Shown: piece by piece, positions 24,301 to 34,132 of the stretch | Numbering within the stretch: the first letter of the stretch is position 1 | Layout of the letters: each line of letters begins with the position of its first letter | Assembly: GCA_018105865.1 (NCBI GenBank) | Contig: CM030834.1 | Location: 9,031,273-9,095,272 of the forward strand | Origin: Metaphire vulgaris | Lineage: Eukaryota > Annelida > Clitellata > Crassiclitellata > Megascolecidae | Length of the DNA stretch: 64,000 nt | Reading direction: 5' to 3' | Translations under genes and position numbers: made by a program | The notes under the pieces: generated by a model | Seen by the model: the letters and a program-made list of their open reading frames with translations, nothing else | Database searches by the model: none | Told to the model about the DNA's origin: nothing

Positions 24301-24901
24301 ACTAACTTGTCTGTTATGTCAGTGAATGAAGACTGTAAAATGGAAATAATAACAAAAATCCAACATCTAATATATACTTTTTGTTGCACTGAGCAAGTAT
24401 TTAGGGAGAAATCACTGCACTGGTGGTGATTCTCATGACAAATACATGTATAGTACAGCTTAGTAGATGGCTATAGTAATAGTAGAATCTTTTCTGACCA
24501 ATAAAATTATTGACATTTGAAATCAATATGGTTAATATGTGATTATCAATATGTTATTTGTTTTTCTTTGTTTCGGGCTCATCCATATAGTACATATGCA
24601 AAAGGTCATATTTTCAACCCCCTTCCCCATTGCACATACCGTACATATGCAAAATCTCCAAATCCAACCTCCACCCTCATACATACATACTATGGACGGA
24701 CCCTTATGTAATAATGAAATAGACTGCACCTACAAGTTTTACTGTTGCATATCTAGGTTCACCGTTGAAAAAGATGCAGTTGATTTGGGCGTCTCTCTTA
24801 TCAAATCTCGAGCATATCGCTCTCTTATTGACTTTGATAACCACCTGGATGACATTTCTGCAAACTGGCAGAATCTGGAAATAAATGAACAGCTAGCATA
24901 A
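18319..24901 (+). CDS. EMC8: ER membrane complex subunit 8/9
   Basis: Five exons: 18319-18522, 20616-20692, 21170-21239, 22678-22766, 24757-24901, giving 194 residues and TAA. Landmarks are the opening [20 protein letters not shown], then [17 protein letters not shown] in exon 2, and [13 protein letters not shown] near the C-terminus. These are the conserved blocks of the EMC8/EMC9 (UPF0172, MPN-like) family, normally about 205-210 residues. The protein is a cytosolic subunit of the ER membrane complex, which inserts tail-anchored and multipass proteins. No membrane segment is seen, as expected. Invertebrates usually have one gene for what vertebrates split into EMC8 and EMC9, so the symbol stands for the pair. 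Intron 4 contains an RT-bearing LINE. Confidence 0.93.
18690..19293 (+). mobile_element. L2-like LINE, 3' part
   Basis: Reads [16 protein letters not shown], then [20 protein letters not shown], the conserved L2/CR1 region after the RT, and ends with TCGCTATATAAATCC. It lies in EMC8 intron 1 with stops in the frame. Confidence 0.75.
19545..19860 (-). mobile_element. LINE fragment, family B
   Basis: Shares GAAAATTCATTTTGGGTTTC and GAGTATGTGTCCGGTCCATT with the copy at 14534-15165, same orientation. Confidence 0.75.
19865..20052 (-). mobile_element. L2-like LINE 3' end
   Basis: The reverse strand matches the 3' part of the copy at 18690-19293 (CCATTTCCTCCA, then ACAACCTAGCCTCA) and ends with GCGCTACATAAAT. 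A short (TA)n lies inside. Confidence 0.7.
20063..20463. mobile_element. Non-autonomous hAT element, 401 bp
   Basis: Starts CAGGGATGGGCA and ends TGCCCATCATTG, an imperfect inverted pair, with GCGGCCC-rich subterminal repeats typical of hAT ends. TTGTAATG flanks both sides exactly (20055-20062 and 20464-20471). Located in EMC8 intron 1. Confidence 0.88.
21905..22375. mobile_element. Diverged hAT-like element
   Basis: GTGGTTCCAAAACTTT at the left and ACTTTGGAACCACTG at the right form an inverted pair typical of Charlie-like hATs; GGCTCCC blocks lie inside both ends. No clean target duplication found. Confidence 0.6.
22915..24057 (+). mobile_element. Non-LTR retrotransposon with RT and C-terminal region
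   Basis: An open stretch of 338 codons (23031-24044) plus a preceding in-frame piece. Motifs: [39 protein letters not shown] (catalytic YADD), then [27 protein letters not shown] and [12 protein letters not shown]. An in-frame TGA at 23016-23018 breaks the ORF and the 5' half is missing. It ends in a (TGA)n tail, as in RTE-like LINEs. Located in EMC8 intron 4. The long open frame suggests a fairly recent insertion. Confidence 0.88.
24575..24703. mobile_element. Small inverted-repeat element, 129 bp
   Basis: GGGCTCATCCATATAGTAC at the left is roughly inverse to ACTATGGACGGACCC at the right. No clear target duplication. It lies in EMC8 intron 4, about 50 bases before the last exon. Confidence 0.45.
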
Positions 24902-25338
24902 GTTTTCATTCTTGCTCCGCTGTGGCATTGCTAATAATTAGTCTTACACATTCAAGCAAATTCTTTGATGATTATTTATTAAATTATCGCACTCACCACT
25001 AACGTGTTATTGGATTGTCTGTTGTATGTCATTTTCTATTTCTATTCCAATTTATTTAAGAACTGATGCTCTTTTTTATTCCTTGGAAGCAAAACTTAAT
25101 ATTCAGTATTTTTTTCTAAAGGATACTTCGCACCACACATTCTCTAGTTTAATTGTCTTTGATAAAACATTTAATGAGAAAAGATTTGAGTTTAGTTTTA
25201 GTGCAGCTGTCATTATTATTCAGTCAGATAACTGCTGCTGTGGTAGATATTAAAAGGATATGGTCTTCAGACACCATATTCTCGTGTAACCCTAAGTTCT
25301 CGTTATGATGGCAATTATGAGGGGAAAATTTATGAAAT

Positions 25339-25344
25339 AATAAA
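25339..25344 (+). promoter_or_regulatory. Candidate poly(A) signal of EMC8/9
   Basis: AATAAA about 440 bases after the EMC8/9 stop codon, the first canonical hexamer I see downstream on this strand. Confidence 0.35.
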
Positions 25345-25553
25345 AAAATTATAAATCTGTATAAGTCATACATTTTTCAACAAATCATACAATATTTAAC
25401 AATCACAAACTCAGAAAACAAAGTTAGACAATTATTAAAATTAACTTCACAGATAAAGTGTTTCAATACAATTTATCTTTATCACTGGATTTATAATGTC
25501 CAAAAAAGGCTTTACTCTCTGGTAGCAAAAATTTGATAATGCATTGTGGAAAG

Positions 25554-25825
25554 CAGAGGCGTAGCATGCCAATGGCTATTGTGGCTTTAGCCATGGGCCA
25601 CACACATGATGGGAGTGGCAAATTTTGGAAGCGACGACCTTTTTTTGTTTGTCGGGGGGATTTTCAGTGAAGGTGGGAAATTTTAAATTTTTGGAAGTGA
25701 CGACATAGGCCAAGGGCACCAAACACCCTAGATCCACCTCTGATATGGTCCATCATATGGATGAATTTGGGGCGACAGATTAGCCATATGAGCCAGAGGT
25801 AGCAAAAGTGCACGCTACACCACTG
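25554..25825. mobile_element. hAT-like miniature element, 272 bp
   Basis: Starts CAGAGGCGTAGCATGC, ends GCACGCTACACCACTG. Flanking 8-mers GTGGAAAG (25546-25553) and GTGGAAAC (25826-25833) differ at one base. Confidence 0.75.
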
Positions 25826-25990
25826 GTGGAAACATGAACAGTTTACAAACAAACTATGGTTTAATAGTTATAGAAGAACAATGGAATAAATTATACTCTT
25901 TCTGATGGTGACTGCCAAATGTATAAACAAATGGCCAATTCTTGGCAGAGATGCAAGTGCCAAGAGATCTGAAAATCAATCGTGTTGATC

Positions 25991-26260
25991 CAGAGGCATA
26001 GCGAGGGTATCCAGCGCCCGGGGGCAAAGTGTACCGTTGGTGCCCCCAACACTGCTGACAAGCAAAAAAAGTTGTTACATTGTGCTCGGCGCCCCAACTC
26101 TTACGGGCGCCCCTCTTCATAGTAGTGCTGACAAGCAAAAAAAGCTTGTTGCACATGTTTCTTCTTCTTTATTATGCATTTCACTTACCCAAATACCCAA
26201 TTTTGGCGCCCCCCACCTCGGTTCCCAGGGGCATATGCCTGCCCCCTCGCTACGCCTCTG
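25991..26260. mobile_element. hAT-like miniature element, 270 bp (GCGCCCGGGGGC family)
   Basis: Starts CAGAGGCATAGCGAGGG, ends CCCTCGCTACGCCTCTG; 16 of 17 bases pair. Flanks TGTTGATC and TGTTGACC match at 7 of 8. It shares its interior (GCGCCCGGGGGCAAAGTGTA) with the element at 38114-38372. Confidence 0.85.
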
Positions 26261-26834
26261 TGTTGACCCGCACAACTTTACATATAAGTTTATTACACTA
26301 TTATAATACCATTTAGTATCAAACTTAAAAATTATATATAAAATTGTATATATTAAAGGAATGTCAATACATGAGAGAGATGCTATTCCTTAATGTTGTC
26401 AACAATTCTAATTAAACTCTTAAGCCTAATTAATTACACATATTACCATATCATTTATGATACACACACACACATATATATATATAATTATATGGAAGTG
26501 TCAAAATAACATTGGTGCTACAATGAGAAAAAGGTCATTAAAAAATTCTGAGAAGGAAAGTCCTGACTAAAATTCAGCTGGCAAACTTTTGCCACAATGA
26601 TATAGCGATGTATACAATTATTAATATTTTCTACATACAGTATGTTTAAAAATTCAAGCCAAATTTAAATGATCATGCATCTGAACTCAATATGGGACAA
26701 GTCTCTGTCTCAACCTCTGAAATACAGAATTCAGGTGCACAAATATAGCAAAACTCAAAACACATTATAATGTCATTAATACTGGTTCTTATACTTTATA
26801 CTGCTTAAATGATACAGTAAAAGTAAAAATTTCA

Positions 26835-26965
26835 TGAATTTCTATAGTGCTTTCAAAAGCAGGTACCGATTGTGCCGTATTAACTGCTTATTCCTATGCG
26901 CTTAATCTACAGTTGAAATAGATAATAGCCAAAGTTTAGTGGTCAGCCAGGCAAGGTCAATTCCA
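26835..26965 (-). repeat. L2-like LINE 3' tail
   Basis: The reverse strand resembles the end of the copy at 19865-20052 (CCTGGCTGACC near its left part, then AGCACTATAGAAATTC). Confidence 0.5.
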
Positions 26966-27150
26966 AATATCAGTATGAGTAATGAGATATATAGATTGTA
27001 CCTTTACAGGGGTTTGTAAATTGCAAGGCTACCACATAAAGACAGCAAATAGACACCAGTTACATCTCTTAGTAATACTTGCTAATGCCAAAATTTATGA
27101 TCTTCAATGATTTCTGCAAAATAATTTCAAAATGAGATCTAGTACTTTGC

Positions 27151-27231
27151 TTAACCCGTTAACTGGGCGCCCCGAGTAACGCTCGTCCATTTTACATTGA
27201 GTTACAAATAGTTGCCCAGTTAAGGGGTTAA
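27151..27231. mobile_element. TTAA-flanked palindromic miniature element, 81 bp
   Basis: TTAA duplications bound CCGTTAACTGGGC and its near-inverse GCCCAGTTAAGGGG. The centre CGTCCATTTTACATTGAGTT is identical to that of the copy at 45516-45595. TTAA targets indicate piggyBac-type mobilisation. Confidence 0.75.
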
Positions 27232-27662
27232 ACTAATTAGGTGGTAATTTGCATATGCAGTCACAAAAATACTTAATATAAATGTAGAAGGCTTTGCAAG
27301 TACTTCTGTGCAACCAAGAACAATTGCAGTAGTAGGAATTCTGTCCAATAAAGTATTATGCAGACAATTATTTTCAAGTACCCGGTATATAATGAATTCA
27401 TAATTTGTAATTTTACAAAACTAAGTTGATTTGCAACACCACACTGAGTAAACTTTATATTATTTCTCCTTTCAAATATACAGATGTATAGCTATCATTG
27501 AGCTTAATATATAGACGGTTTTGCATAGAACAGCCATTACACTAATTAGCACTGGAAATCAACAGTCAATACAATAAATCATACTTGTTCAGAGAACAAG
27601 ACATAAATGTGTGAAAAATTTTATCTTAGTAAACATCACAAGCATATATAACGTATTATATA

Positions 27663-28360
27663 TAGGGCTGGTCCGAATAGGGTTTTTGAGCTATTTGGAC
27701 GAATACGAATAGTCGGGTTGACTATTCGACGAATAACGAATACGAATAGTGTTTATGATACTCCTCACGCTGCAAGTCGCCATTTTGCGAGCCGCAATAG
27801 TGCTGTGTGCACTATTATTACGTATTATTACTAGTAATAATAGTTTATTATTGTATATTATTACAGTTTATTATCTGCTTTAAATATAATAACAGTAATA
27901 ATAGTATTATAATACTATTATTACGTATAAAGAATCCTTGTATAACTTATATGTAAGTATAGCTTGGCAACTTCCATTGTGGACAAAAGACAAATTGAGC
28001 ACGCAAAGTAGAAGTAAAGACTTTAAGACCATCTGTTCGTCAGTGGCGGCTTTACCGGGGGGGCCAGGGGGGCCCGTGCCCCCCTATTGAGTGCCTGGTC
28101 CCTCTGTTGGGACCCTATACTTAATGCTACATACATTAAACAACAAATGGTTGGCCCCCCATGATTAGAAATTGCCACCCCAACAGCCCCCCCACTTGCC
28201 AAATCCTGGAGCCACCACTGCTGTTCGTACTCGGCTGGGTTTTTGTACGACATACGATTAATATGCATGGTCATTTGACCACTATTCGAAAGAATACGAA
28301 TAGACTATTCGTCACACTATTCGCCTTGGCGAATACGAAGGCGAATATTCGGACCAGCCC

Positions 28361-28362
<2 letters not shown>
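27663..28362. mobile_element. hAT-like element, 700 bp, with a nested miniature
   Basis: Ends TAGGGCTGGTCCGAATA and TATTCGGACCAGCCCTA are exact inverses over 17 bp. ATTATATA flanks both sides (27655-27662 and 28363-28370), although the right flank is itself an (AT)n run. Subterminal GAATACGAATAG repeats lie at both ends. A 180-bp element is inserted at 28041-28220. Confidence 0.85.
28041..28220. mobile_element. hAT-like miniature nested in a larger hAT, 180 bp
   Basis: Starts CAGTGGCGGCT, ends AGCCACCACTG. The 8-bp duplication CTGTTCGT is perfect (28033-28040 and 28221-28228). Confidence 0.87.
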
Positions 28363-28423
<61 letters not shown>

Positions 28424-28445
28424 CACATATATATATATATACACA
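28363..28445. repeat. (AT)n microsatellite
   Basis: Long TA run starting at the right end of the 700-bp hAT. Confidence 0.95.
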
Positions 28446-29284
28446 CACTGCAGGTCTGAAATACTGAAAGAAACTTCACAAATACACAGAATAGCCAGAC
28501 CAACAGTAGCACAGTCATGCAAATCGAAATAAGTGATTTAGTTTTAATGCAAACATTAATTAAGAAAGGCAAAAAGGAACACTATTCAATTATATAAAAT
28601 ACCAATGATTGACAAGACAACAGTACAATCAACAATGCACTAGTCATTATGAGAGCAATGAAAAGCACAACATTCTAACAGTTTAAATTCAACACATTGA
28701 TAGGTTCACTTAGAAAATGCAGGGTCCACATTCTTGGCTGCAAATTGCATATTTTGCAATTACATTCCGTCATGATGAAAGTATTGATATGAATAACCCA
28801 CAGTTGAATGACTAGCTGGGTAACACACAGCAAACAGAGATGCTGCTTTAAACAACCAAATGACGGTGAATTGAGAATGACAACACAGTGGAATGTTCTC
28901 CATGTTCTCACTGATGATCACAAAATTGAAGTTCTTGGTAGTTTGTGTACAACACTAGAACATCTCAAGAACTGCTGATGAAGTATTCGGATGCACTGAA
29001 ACTGAGAAAAGAGAAATAATTTTTTAAAACAGATAATTAATTATGCAACATTCCTCAGAAATTAAAACATTTGAATGACTACATAATTATTAAGTAATCT
29101 CAGGCAGGCATCTTTGACAGTAAACCACTCTGGATTGAGATAAGTGAGACGGTTTTTCATTGTCTTTCTCACAAGCAGTGAGGTAGTTCAGACCTTATCA
29201 TGGTCAGATCTTAATCTGTGACCATCTGGCTACACAGCGTGAACTTGCCAATAAAAATGCAACCATTGCTACTATAGCCACCTC

Positions 29285-29528
29285 CAGTGGCGTAGCCACG
29301 AGGGGCTTGGGGTTAAACCCCCCTTGGCTGCTGGAAATTTTTTTACATGTTTTTCCATACATTTTTCATTTTCAGATGCAATTTTGGGGGTCAAAACCAC
29401 CCTGGCTGGCTGCCGACCGAAACAATTTCTAAGTGCTATAGAAAATTGAAAGAATTTGCTTGAAAAAAATTTTTGGGGTCATGATTGAAACCAAACCCCC
29501 CCTTCCGGAAGTCCTGGCTACGCCACTG
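29285..29528. mobile_element. hAT-like miniature element, 244 bp
   Basis: Ends CAGTGGCGTAGCCA and TGGCTACGCCACTG are exact inverses. GCCACCTC is duplicated exactly (29277-29284 and 29529-29536). The interior has ACCCCCC-type blocks. Confidence 0.9.
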
Positions 29529-31261
29529 GCCACCTCTGGTAACTTTGCCATATTTGATCTGCATAAGCAATTAATGGTACATCTTGAAGCCAAGCTAATA
29601 ATGTCTATAAACGAATTTCCAAAGCTGATACTGGTTAGTTCACTTCAGATTATTTGTTCAATTTGGTTGTCACTCAAAAAGGCTCACAAATTACATTTTA
29701 CTCGTGTAGAAAAACCAACACTGAACACAATCACACAGTAACAACTTTTAACCACTTTGCACAAGCAGCCATTTAATGTTAACATTTAAACTCCCAGTCT
29801 TAATGATGTAGGTGATAACTGAAGGTAATAATTAACTGACCATTAACGTTAGTATCGACTGATGATAGAAAAATGGTAAACATGAAAAAACTAATCTTAC
29901 AAATAATATAACCTAACAACTGTGGCTACTTTTGCAAAATTGTTATGAAGTGAAGACAGCTTTATTGATAAAAAATATCAACTTCACTTGTCTGTTTGTT
30001 TTGTTTATTGATTCATTTTTGATAAGTTCTTGTGAATCAGAGTCTATCTTTAATCTCAAATCTGCTATTTTAGTCAGCTTCACTCATGCCATCTGACTGC
30101 AACATTTTCTGTGTTACCAGTTTCTTTTACATCAATCTCTCTAGAGTTTCCTCACTGCTATATTGCTAGATCATCAATCATATGTGCAATTGTGCATATT
30201 AGTTCTCTGCTTTAAGATTTTATTTCACCTAAATACATTGAGATATCTTTAGTATTTCTTGAGTTCCATTAATACTGTCTTTCTAAAATTGTTGAAAATA
30301 TAACAGAAAGAAGTATGATATTTCCTACTAAGAAACAAGGAAATGCAAACTAACCATGCATATCACAAACAACTTCAAACATTAACTGAAATGAAAGAAA
30401 ACAGAAAATATTAACAACATTGAATCAACTCAGCAATGACCTACCTTAAGTTGTAACCTGTGCGCTACAAAAGGCAGTTTAAAAACAAGAAATATTTTCA
30501 AAATATGTACTATGGCACAAGACTATCACATTAAAACAGAAAATAAAATAAAAGATTTGATTTCAATTCATTATAAACAAGCCAATTATTTCATTGTATA
30601 CTGATTAAAACACCACCACACTGGCTGGAGCGATTAATATCCAGAGCTCAAGCTGTGTTCTAGAAAGGGGTGGTCCACAAATTACACATTCAAGCTAAAA
30701 TGTTATATTTTTGCTCAATATGAAATTCAAAGTCTGTGAAAAAGTTCCAAATGAAAGCAGGCAAAAACACCAAAAGGCTTGAACACCGATGGCCAAAGCG
30801 CCTCAAAATGCATAAGCCTTGATGGTCTTTTAATTAAATAATTGTAAACCATAAAAATGACTAAACAAGGCAGTGTGTTGATTCGTTACAAGCAAATGCA
30901 AACAGTTGCTGTACATGCGCCTCAAAATAATGGTAACCAATGACCAACAATGTCCAATGAATCATGCTTCAGAACACAATGTTTTATATAAATGCATGAG
31001 AGTAATAAATTTTACCAAATACATACACATTTACTCATCTAAACAATTAATTTGTCATCATACTAAAAATATAACAAAAAATATGAACATTCTTTTCAAC
31101 TGATTCATATGCACATCAACATCAAATGCATCCAAAGCATAAATTTTGCTGTAAATTAAAATCACCAAATGACTCCATTTTCCATATTATTCAACAAGCA
31201 ATGTATACAGCTGGATTAATTACTTATTTGTGCCTTTTTTGTGGGGTAAAAAGTAAGTTAC

Positions 31262-31992
31262 TTACTCTGAGGCAGATGATAAGTCGTCGTTGTGTGTCAT
31301 AGCCTTAACAGCGATTGTTCGACTCCTCGGTGACCCTAGGCTGACTCCACTGGTCACAGCAGAATCTGTGGTCCTGGGTTTTCCATGTGTCTTACCAATA
31401 CTTGAATGCCTTTCACTTGAATGACTTTGAACTAATTTGAACACAAAGACAACATTGCATTGTGGAGCACTATGGGTTACAGGATCAAGAATATGGCACT
31501 TGGCACAGCTGAGACACAAAATCTGAAAAATTGTAGCCAGAATTCAATGAATAATTAATAATAACTTACTATATATACACACACACCTACAATCACACAT
31601 AACGATGATCTGTCATCATCATCATCATCATAGTTGATTTCTGCCAACTCATTAGCAGCAATAGCTAGACACAAAACTTCTCCATTTATCTTTTTCCGTT
31701 GTTAATCTCATTCCATCTATTATTGTCATAACCATGATCTGTACTCCTATAAAAATTATTCTTCCATTAAATTACAAAGACTATCAGACAAAAGACATCA
31801 TTCGGGGGCAGGGCACAGTGAAGTAGTGGCAGGATTCTTGCCACATAACCACAGTGTGAGAGGTTTGACCCGTTTGAGTATGACCCCAGCCACTGTGTAG
31901 CGACTTTGGACAAGTTATTTGCCCCTAATATGCTATGCACTTAGTGTACTAACAACCAAGTAATAAACAACATCAACAACAACAACAACAAC

Positions 31993-32023
<31 letters not shown>

Positions 32024-32928
32024 GTAATAATAATAATTATAACAATAAAAACAATAATACTGTGTTACAAAGACAGAAAAGCAAATCAAATCAGAATCTC
32101 ACAATTTCCATTTTTGCTGCTTTTATTCCATCTACCATACATGTCTCCAACATCATCGTCTTCATCACTGGAATGACTAGAAGCGAGTTCAATGTCTGCA
32201 GGATCTCCAGGCGAAGTCTCACTGTCGGTGTCTGATGATGTCTTTCTAAACGACTCCTTCAGACCTGAAAGAGTTTGAGAAAAGTCTATTAAGAAAAGTT
32301 TGATGATATCTAAAGTATAACTTCAAACAGACTTAAAATGTGCTGATCAAAAGTGAAAAAAGGAAATTTTTTGATCTAATCTGTTACGTATTAGCCATTG
32401 ATATAGCTTCTTAATATTCTGACATCTGCTGTTGTCACAACCAGTACTGTCACAGACAATATGAATGAATATTTCACTGTTCAAACATTGCTCCACTGGG
32501 TAGAATAATCAGCAGTACTAAGATTTAATTTCATGTCTGAGCTAAAATTAGTTTTAAATGTGACAATAATGTTTACAATTTTGATTTTAAATGCTGCCAC
32601 AATTTCAAAGAGTCGCTTACTGCATTTACCATCACAAAAGAATACAGTCCCAAATCTCTGTGTAAACCTAATAAAGCAATTATCCATAAGTTAGATGTTG
32701 TGACCAACCGGGCAAGATAGATATGCCATCAGTTTGCCCAAGTGTGGGTAGATGGCCTTTTGATGAGAAAGCCATTTGCTTTTGCACTGAAGCATGTCTT
32801 TCTACTTGGCTGCCCACCATTTTTCTCGTCAAGCCTTTGGGCGTTCCTGGTGCTGAACTGTGTCCACCAGCGAGATCAAGACCACTGTGACAAGAAGATC
32901 TTGCACTTGGAAAAGACAGAACAGAATT
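31262..32928 (-). other. CELSR block: cytoplasmic tail
   Basis: Three exons give about 183 residues rich in Ser, Gly and basic residues. The middle exon has an acidic patch (SSDTDSETSPGD and ASSHSSDEDDDVGD) resembling the SDSDSEL and SSHSSDSEDD stretches of vertebrate CELSR tails. The last codons are SSASE then TAA. The tail is shorter than in vertebrate CELSRs. Confidence 0.8.
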
Positions 32929-34086
32929 CTGAAACAAAAAAGAAAACACGTGTCATAAAATGATGCCAGGCATTCCACCTTGATTCAGAAGTCACCCCTG
33001 AGGGGAAATCATGACCCATAGAAAGGCACTAGATGTGTCACTTTTGCTACAGAAGTCACCTCAAGAACAAGTCTTGACAGGGCAAGTAAATATTTTGCGA
33101 GAGAGAAAGTCAAATAAGCACATGCATAAGCATTCTCTCGTGTCTTCTCAGATGCATTACTGATGGTGAAATTCAAATTCTGAACTCAGTCTGTCAGATA
33201 AATGTAGGTCCAAGGTTATTTTGTGTTACTAAATGCTTGAAGGGAAACATAATGCAAATATTTGAACTGTCAAGATCCATAATTACATGAAAAACAATTA
33301 TCTATAATAACTGGAAAGCAAGAGGAGACATAGTGCCAATGAACAGCACTGGTTATGACAAATACAGTCCACTATAATGCGTAATTCCCTAAATGAGATC
33401 AAACAAATGCTGCTACATTTAAAAATCTAATAAATATCAACTTTATACATAAAATCACATCAAAACACCATAGAAGAGCAGGTGAATTCAGCTGAATACA
33501 TATTGGAAATGATAGAAATTAACTTTTGAAATGTTGCAAGCAAAAGACTAACAGAATAGTGAGAGTTGGATGAGATGCAGCATCTGCCTTCTGCATCTTT
33601 ACCTTGTCGCATCTTGTACCAAGAGTAGTGAAACAGACGCTTTGTCTGCAATGCATATATACAAAACATACCATACAAAATTAACAAAGCGTCTGAATTG
33701 AGCAGCAGAAAAAACTACAGCCTAGTTTTCTCAAATCAACTGCATCACATTTCACACATTTAACACATGCGCCAATTAAGAAGTAACTATAATGTAACTG
33801 CTCCTTGCATTAAAAATCAGTTGTGCATTGCTTATACTGGCAACTGCTACACAGAGGCTATCAACAGAATAATATTAATAATACAAAAGAATGTCAGAAA
33901 GCTTAAATCTGCTTTCATTTTACATTGATAAAAATGTTCCTTGTGACCAGTAGCAAGTAAAAAATCTATGAACATTATCTAGTAAATTTTTGTCAAAAAG
34001 TGGTTTCCCATCATGACATGAAAATTAACCAATCATGTTGCTATAATAAAATAATACAATCATACAATCATACAAGCATTAAGCAA

Positions 34087-34132
<46 letters not shown>

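Larger units (their letters stand above)
24902..31261. other. Intergenic stretch between convergent EMC8/9 and CELSR
   Basis: No gene seen in 6.4 kb. It holds the miniature elements listed separately, an L2 tail and an (AT)n microsatellite. The segments 26270-26830, 27235-27660, 28450-29280 and 29540-31260 look like plain AT-rich DNA. The 3' UTRs of both genes should lie at its edges. Confidence 0.6.

Noticed and set aside
27783..28021. Dense TTATTA palindromes that could mimic a replication origin or hairpin RNA
   Set aside because: They lie inside the 700-bp hAT-like element and look like AT-rich interior sequence.
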